From: CAYFZO01 sp965211995
GTDB lineage: Bacteria > Pseudomonadota > Gammaproteobacteria > Poriferisulfidales > Oxydemutatoraceae
Direction: 5' to 3'
Assembly: GCA_965211995.1 (NCBI GenBank)
Contig: OZ243040.1
Span: forward strand, 1,488,001 to 1,552,000
DNA: 64,000 nt
A program made the translations under genes and the position numbers. Positions 61,617-64,000 of this stretch are shown here, piece after piece. The notes under the pieces were generated by a model. It saw nothing but the letters and a program-made list of their open reading frames with translations, did no database searches and was not told the DNA's origin. Each line of letters begins with the position of its first letter. Position 1 is the first letter of the stretch.

Positions 61617-62540
61617 CTAGAGCAGCAATTCAAGCAGCGCTTTCTGCGCGTGCAGCCGATTCTCGGCTTCTTCCCAAACCACGCTTTGCGGGCTTTCGAG
61701 CACGTCATGAGTGACTTCCTCGTCGCGGTGCGCCGGCAGGCAATGCATGAACAGCGCGTCTTTGTGCGCGAGACGCATGAGTTTTGAATTGACCTGATAG
61801 CCCTTGAACTTGCCGAGCCGCTCGGTTCTTTCCCGCTCCTGCCCCATGCTCGCCCAGACGTCGGTCACCACGAGGTCGGCTCCCGCCACCGCGGCTTGCG
61901 GATCGTCAGTGAGCGTCACGTTGCCGCCGCCGACCGCCATGACCGCGGGGTCGGGCGCGAACTGCGGCGGGCACGCGATCCGCAGGTTGAAGTCGAGTTG
62001 CGCCGCCGCGTTGATGTACGAATGGCACATATTATTGCCATCACCGACCCACGCGACGGTGCGCCCCCGCACGTCGCCGCGCTTTTCCAGATAAGTCAAC
62101 ACGTCGGCCAGCAGCTGACACGGGTGGAACCGGTCGGTCAGGCCGTTGATGACCGGCACCCGCGAATGCTCGGCGAACTCGAGCAGGCGCTCGTGCTCGA
62201 AAGTGCGCACCATCACCGCGTCGGCCATGCGCGTCAGCACCCGCGCGCTGTCGCCAATCGTCTCGCCGCGCCCAAGTTGAGTGTCGCGCGCCGACAGAAA
62301 CAGCGCGTATCCGCCGAGTTGGTGCATCGCCACTTCAAACGACACGCGGGTCCTGGTGGACGACTTCTCGAACACCATGACCAGCACTTTGCCCGCGAGC
62401 GGTGCGTGCGCGATCCCCCGGCGCTGCCGCTGTTTCAATTCCAGCGCGCGCGCGAGCAGCGCCCTCAACTCGTCCGGCGTCAGGTCGAGCAGGCTCAGAA
62501 AATGCCGGGGCCGTTGCGCGGATGAACTCATGCGGGTCAT
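61617..62540 (-). CDS. argF: Ornithine carbamoyltransferase
   Basis: Forms citrulline from ornithine and carbamoyl phosphate in arginine synthesis. The 307-residue product has the carbamoyl-phosphate motif FEKSSTRTRVSFEVAMHQLG, DRFHPCQLLADVLTYLEK, the ornithine-side DVWASMGQE and FMHCLPAHRDEEVTHDVLE. It starts 3 bp after argD ends, so the two form an operon; a second ATG three codons later has a better-spaced Shine-Dalgarno and may be the true start. Confidence 0.96.
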   Translation of the reverse strand: MTRMSSSAQRPRHFLSLLDLTPDELRALLARALELKQRQRRGIAHAPLAGKVLVMVFEKSSTRTRVSFEVAMHQLGGYALFLSARDTQLGRGETIGDSARVLTRMADAVMVRTFEHERLLEFAEHSRVPVINGLTDRFHPCQLLADVLTYLEKRGDVRGRTVAWVGDGNNMCHSYINAAAQLDFNLRIACPPQFAPDPAVMAVGGGNVTLTDDPQAAVAGADLVVTDVWASMGQERERTERLGKFKGYQVNSKLMRLAHKDALFMHCLPAHRDEEVTHDVLESPQSVVWEEAENRLHAQKALLELLL

Positions 62541-62543
62541 GCC

Positions 62544-63722
62544 TCAGGCGGCGTCGGCGACGAAAGCGGGGATCAGATCGGCCAGCGTCGCGACAATCAT
62601 ATCGGCCTGCTCGCGCTCGAGGATCAGCGGCGGCAGCAGTCTCACCACCCGCTCGGCGGCAACGTTGATCAGCAGGCCTCGCGCGAGCGCCTGCTGCGCC
62701 AGCGGCTTGCACGGCCGGTCGAGTTCGATGCCGAGCATCAACCCCTTGCCGCGGATCGCCGCAACGCCTGCGACGCCGTCGAGCGACGCGCGCAGTTGCG
62801 CCGACAGGTACTCGCCCGTCGCCGCGGCACGCGCGCACAAGTTTTCCGCCTGCATCGTTTCCAGCACCGCAAGCGCCGCGGCACAGGCGAGCGGATTGCC
62901 GCCGAACGTCGAGCCGTGCATCCCCGGTTCGAGACATTCCGCGACGTGCGCGTCGGCGAGGCACGCGCCGATCGGCACGCCGTTGCCGAGCGCTTTGGCC
63001 GTCGTCAGCACGTCGGGGCGCACGTTTTCGTGATGCCGGCAATACCACGCGCCGGTTCTGCCGACGCCGGTTTGGATCTCGTCGAGGATCAGCAGCGCCC
63101 GGTGCCGGTCGCACAACTCGCGCAACGCGGCGAGATAGCCGTCGTCGGCGGTGCGGACGCCGCCTTCCCCTTGGATCGGCTCGACCATGACCGCGCAAAT
63201 CCGAGGGTGTTCGGTCAGCGCGTGCGCGACCGCGGCGACGTCGTTGAACGGCGTTTGCATAAAGCCCGCGGGCAGCGGGCCGAACGCGGCCCCGGCTTGC
63301 GCATCGGTGGCCGCGAGCGACCCGAGCGTGCGCCCGTGAAAAGCCCCCTCCATCGTGACGATCACCGGTGCGGTATTGCCGCGCCGGTGCGCCCACAGCC
63401 GCGCCAGTTTGATTGCCGCCTCGTTGGCTTCGGTGCCCGAGTTGCAGAAGAACACCCGGTCGAGGCCGCCGATCTCGGCGAGTTTGTCCGCGAGTGTGTC
63501 CTGCGCGCCGATGTCATAAAGATTGGACGTATGCACCAACCGCGCGGCCTGCTCGGAAATGGCGCGAGCGACGGCCGGGTGCGCGTGCCCCAATCCGCAC
63601 ACGGCGAGACCGGACAGCGCGTCGAGATAACGCTTGCCGCCGGTGTCCCACAGCCACGCACCGTCGCCGCGGCTGAACTCGACCGCAAACCGCGCGTAAC
63701 TCCGCATCAAGTGATCACCCAT
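62544..63722 (-). CDS. argD: Acetylornithine aminotransferase
   Basis: PLP enzyme making N-acetylornithine in arginine synthesis (and possibly succinyl-diaminopimelate in lysine synthesis). The 392-residue product shows GLAVCGLGHAHPAVARAI, VFFCNSGTEANEAAIKLARL, ALLILDEIQTGVGRTGAW, the PLP lysine in TTAKALGNGVPIGACLAD and HGSTFGGNPLACAAALAVLE. Start MGDHLMRSYARFAVEFSRGD is normal for the family. Its first 45 codons and leader are present a second time directly upstream. Confidence 0.96.
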   Translation of the reverse strand: MGDHLMRSYARFAVEFSRGDGAWLWDTGGKRYLDALSGLAVCGLGHAHPAVARAISEQAARLVHTSNLYDIGAQDTLADKLAEIGGLDRVFFCNSGTEANEAAIKLARLWAHRRGNTAPVIVTMEGAFHGRTLGSLAATDAQAGAAFGPLPAGFMQTPFNDVAAVAHALTEHPRICAVMVEPIQGEGGVRTADDGYLAALRELCDRHRALLILDEIQTGVGRTGAWYCRHHENVRPDVLTTAKALGNGVPIGACLADAHVAECLEPGMHGSTFGGNPLACAAALAVLETMQAENLCARAAATGEYLSAQLRASLDGVAGVAAIRGKGLMLGIELDRPCKPLAQQALARGLLINVAAERVVRLLPPLILEREQADMIVATLADLIPAFVADAA

Positions 63723-63972
63723 CGCTCGCTCGCCGCTTCATGTTGCTCGCCACCGTATAAAAAAGGCCGGCGGCGCGTGGCCCAATCCGCATACGGCGAG
63801 ACCGGACAGCGCGTCGAGATAACGCTTGCCGCCGGTGTCCCACAGCCACGCACCGTCGCCGCGGCTGAACTCGACCGCAAACCGCGCGTAACTCCGCATC
63901 AAGTGATCACCCATCGCTCGCTCGCCGCTCCATATTGCTCACCGCCATATAAAAAAGAACCGACGGCGCACT
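63589..63972 (-). repeat. 192-bp tandem duplication of the argD 5' end and leader
   Basis: Sequence starting CCCAATCCGCA at 63589 recurs as CCCAATCCGCA at 63781, with the argD ATG at 63722 in the first copy and at 63914 in the second. The coding parts are almost identical; the leaders (both with TATAAAAAAG) differ more. The upstream copy encodes only about 45 residues of ArgD before running into the leader of the real gene, so it is a truncated fragment. Nothing else is seen in the last 280 bp of the window. Confidence 0.92.
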
Positions 63973-64000
63973 CGTGGTGCGTCGCCGGAATCGTTCGTGG

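Overview
The window reads as chromosome of an uncultured, GC-rich gammaproteobacterium. The evidence is the smc-zipA-ligA cluster (ZipA is a gammaproteobacterial division protein), together with mpl, yaaA, nqrA and a FadE of the long gammaproteobacterial type. Truncated genes, partial gene duplications, single-base indels in homopolymers and accessory modules between housekeeping genes are frequent, which fits a genome in flux. No tRNA, rRNA or CRISPR array was seen.

Layout. 1-9.7 kb holds the end of ruvB, a repetitive coiled-coil protein, queF with a duplicated tail, then smc, zipA and ligA. 9.8-10.6 kb has a 49-residue basic protein and a frameshifted TIR-like gene. 10.8-15 kb carries yaaA, mpl and an ABC exporter. 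15.1-35.8 kb is a defence island, visibly more AT-rich in its middle. It contains an orphan DNA methyltransferase and a type I restriction-modification system whose subunits are spread over about 17.6 kb of one strand. Between hsdM and hsdR lie a zeta-type toxin and small partner, hsdS, a 1169-residue putative nuclease with a helical C-terminus, an IS3-family insertion sequence, a MORC/MutL-like GHKL ATPase fused to a nuclease with its own methyltransferase, a HIRAN protein and two orphan VapB antitoxins. A tail-less DarG macrodomain and a DUF4268 protein close the island. 35.9-46.5 kb has hemL and a tight beta-oxidation operon (acyl-CoA dehydrogenase, dehydrogenase/hydratase, thiolase, patatin lipase, acyl-CoA ligase). 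46.8-49.3 kb has a Sel1-protease lipoprotein and a solute-binding protein. 49.4-53.6 kb has a type II restriction-modification pair inserted in front of nqrA. 54-61 kb has pstBAC and divergent phoU, separated by a decayed second type I system with a DUF4143 ATPase. 61-64 kb has argF and argD.

How it fits together. The most distinctive pattern is that accessory modules sit next to duplicated pieces of host genes. The type II pair lies between two copies of the nqrA leader (51 bp identical). The decayed type I module lies between two copies of the pstC leader with its Pho box (102 bp, about 16 differences). In both cases one copy of the host promoter heads the accessory module in the same orientation. 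The argD 5' end and leader are tandemly duplicated (192 bp) with no cargo, and the queF 3' end is duplicated too. The defence island itself is unusual for the dense ATGA coupling of toxin, specificity subunit and a new-looking nuclease inside one type I operon.

All assignments are from reading the sequence and knowledge of the families. No search or alignment was run, and the homopolymer indels could be assembly errors.
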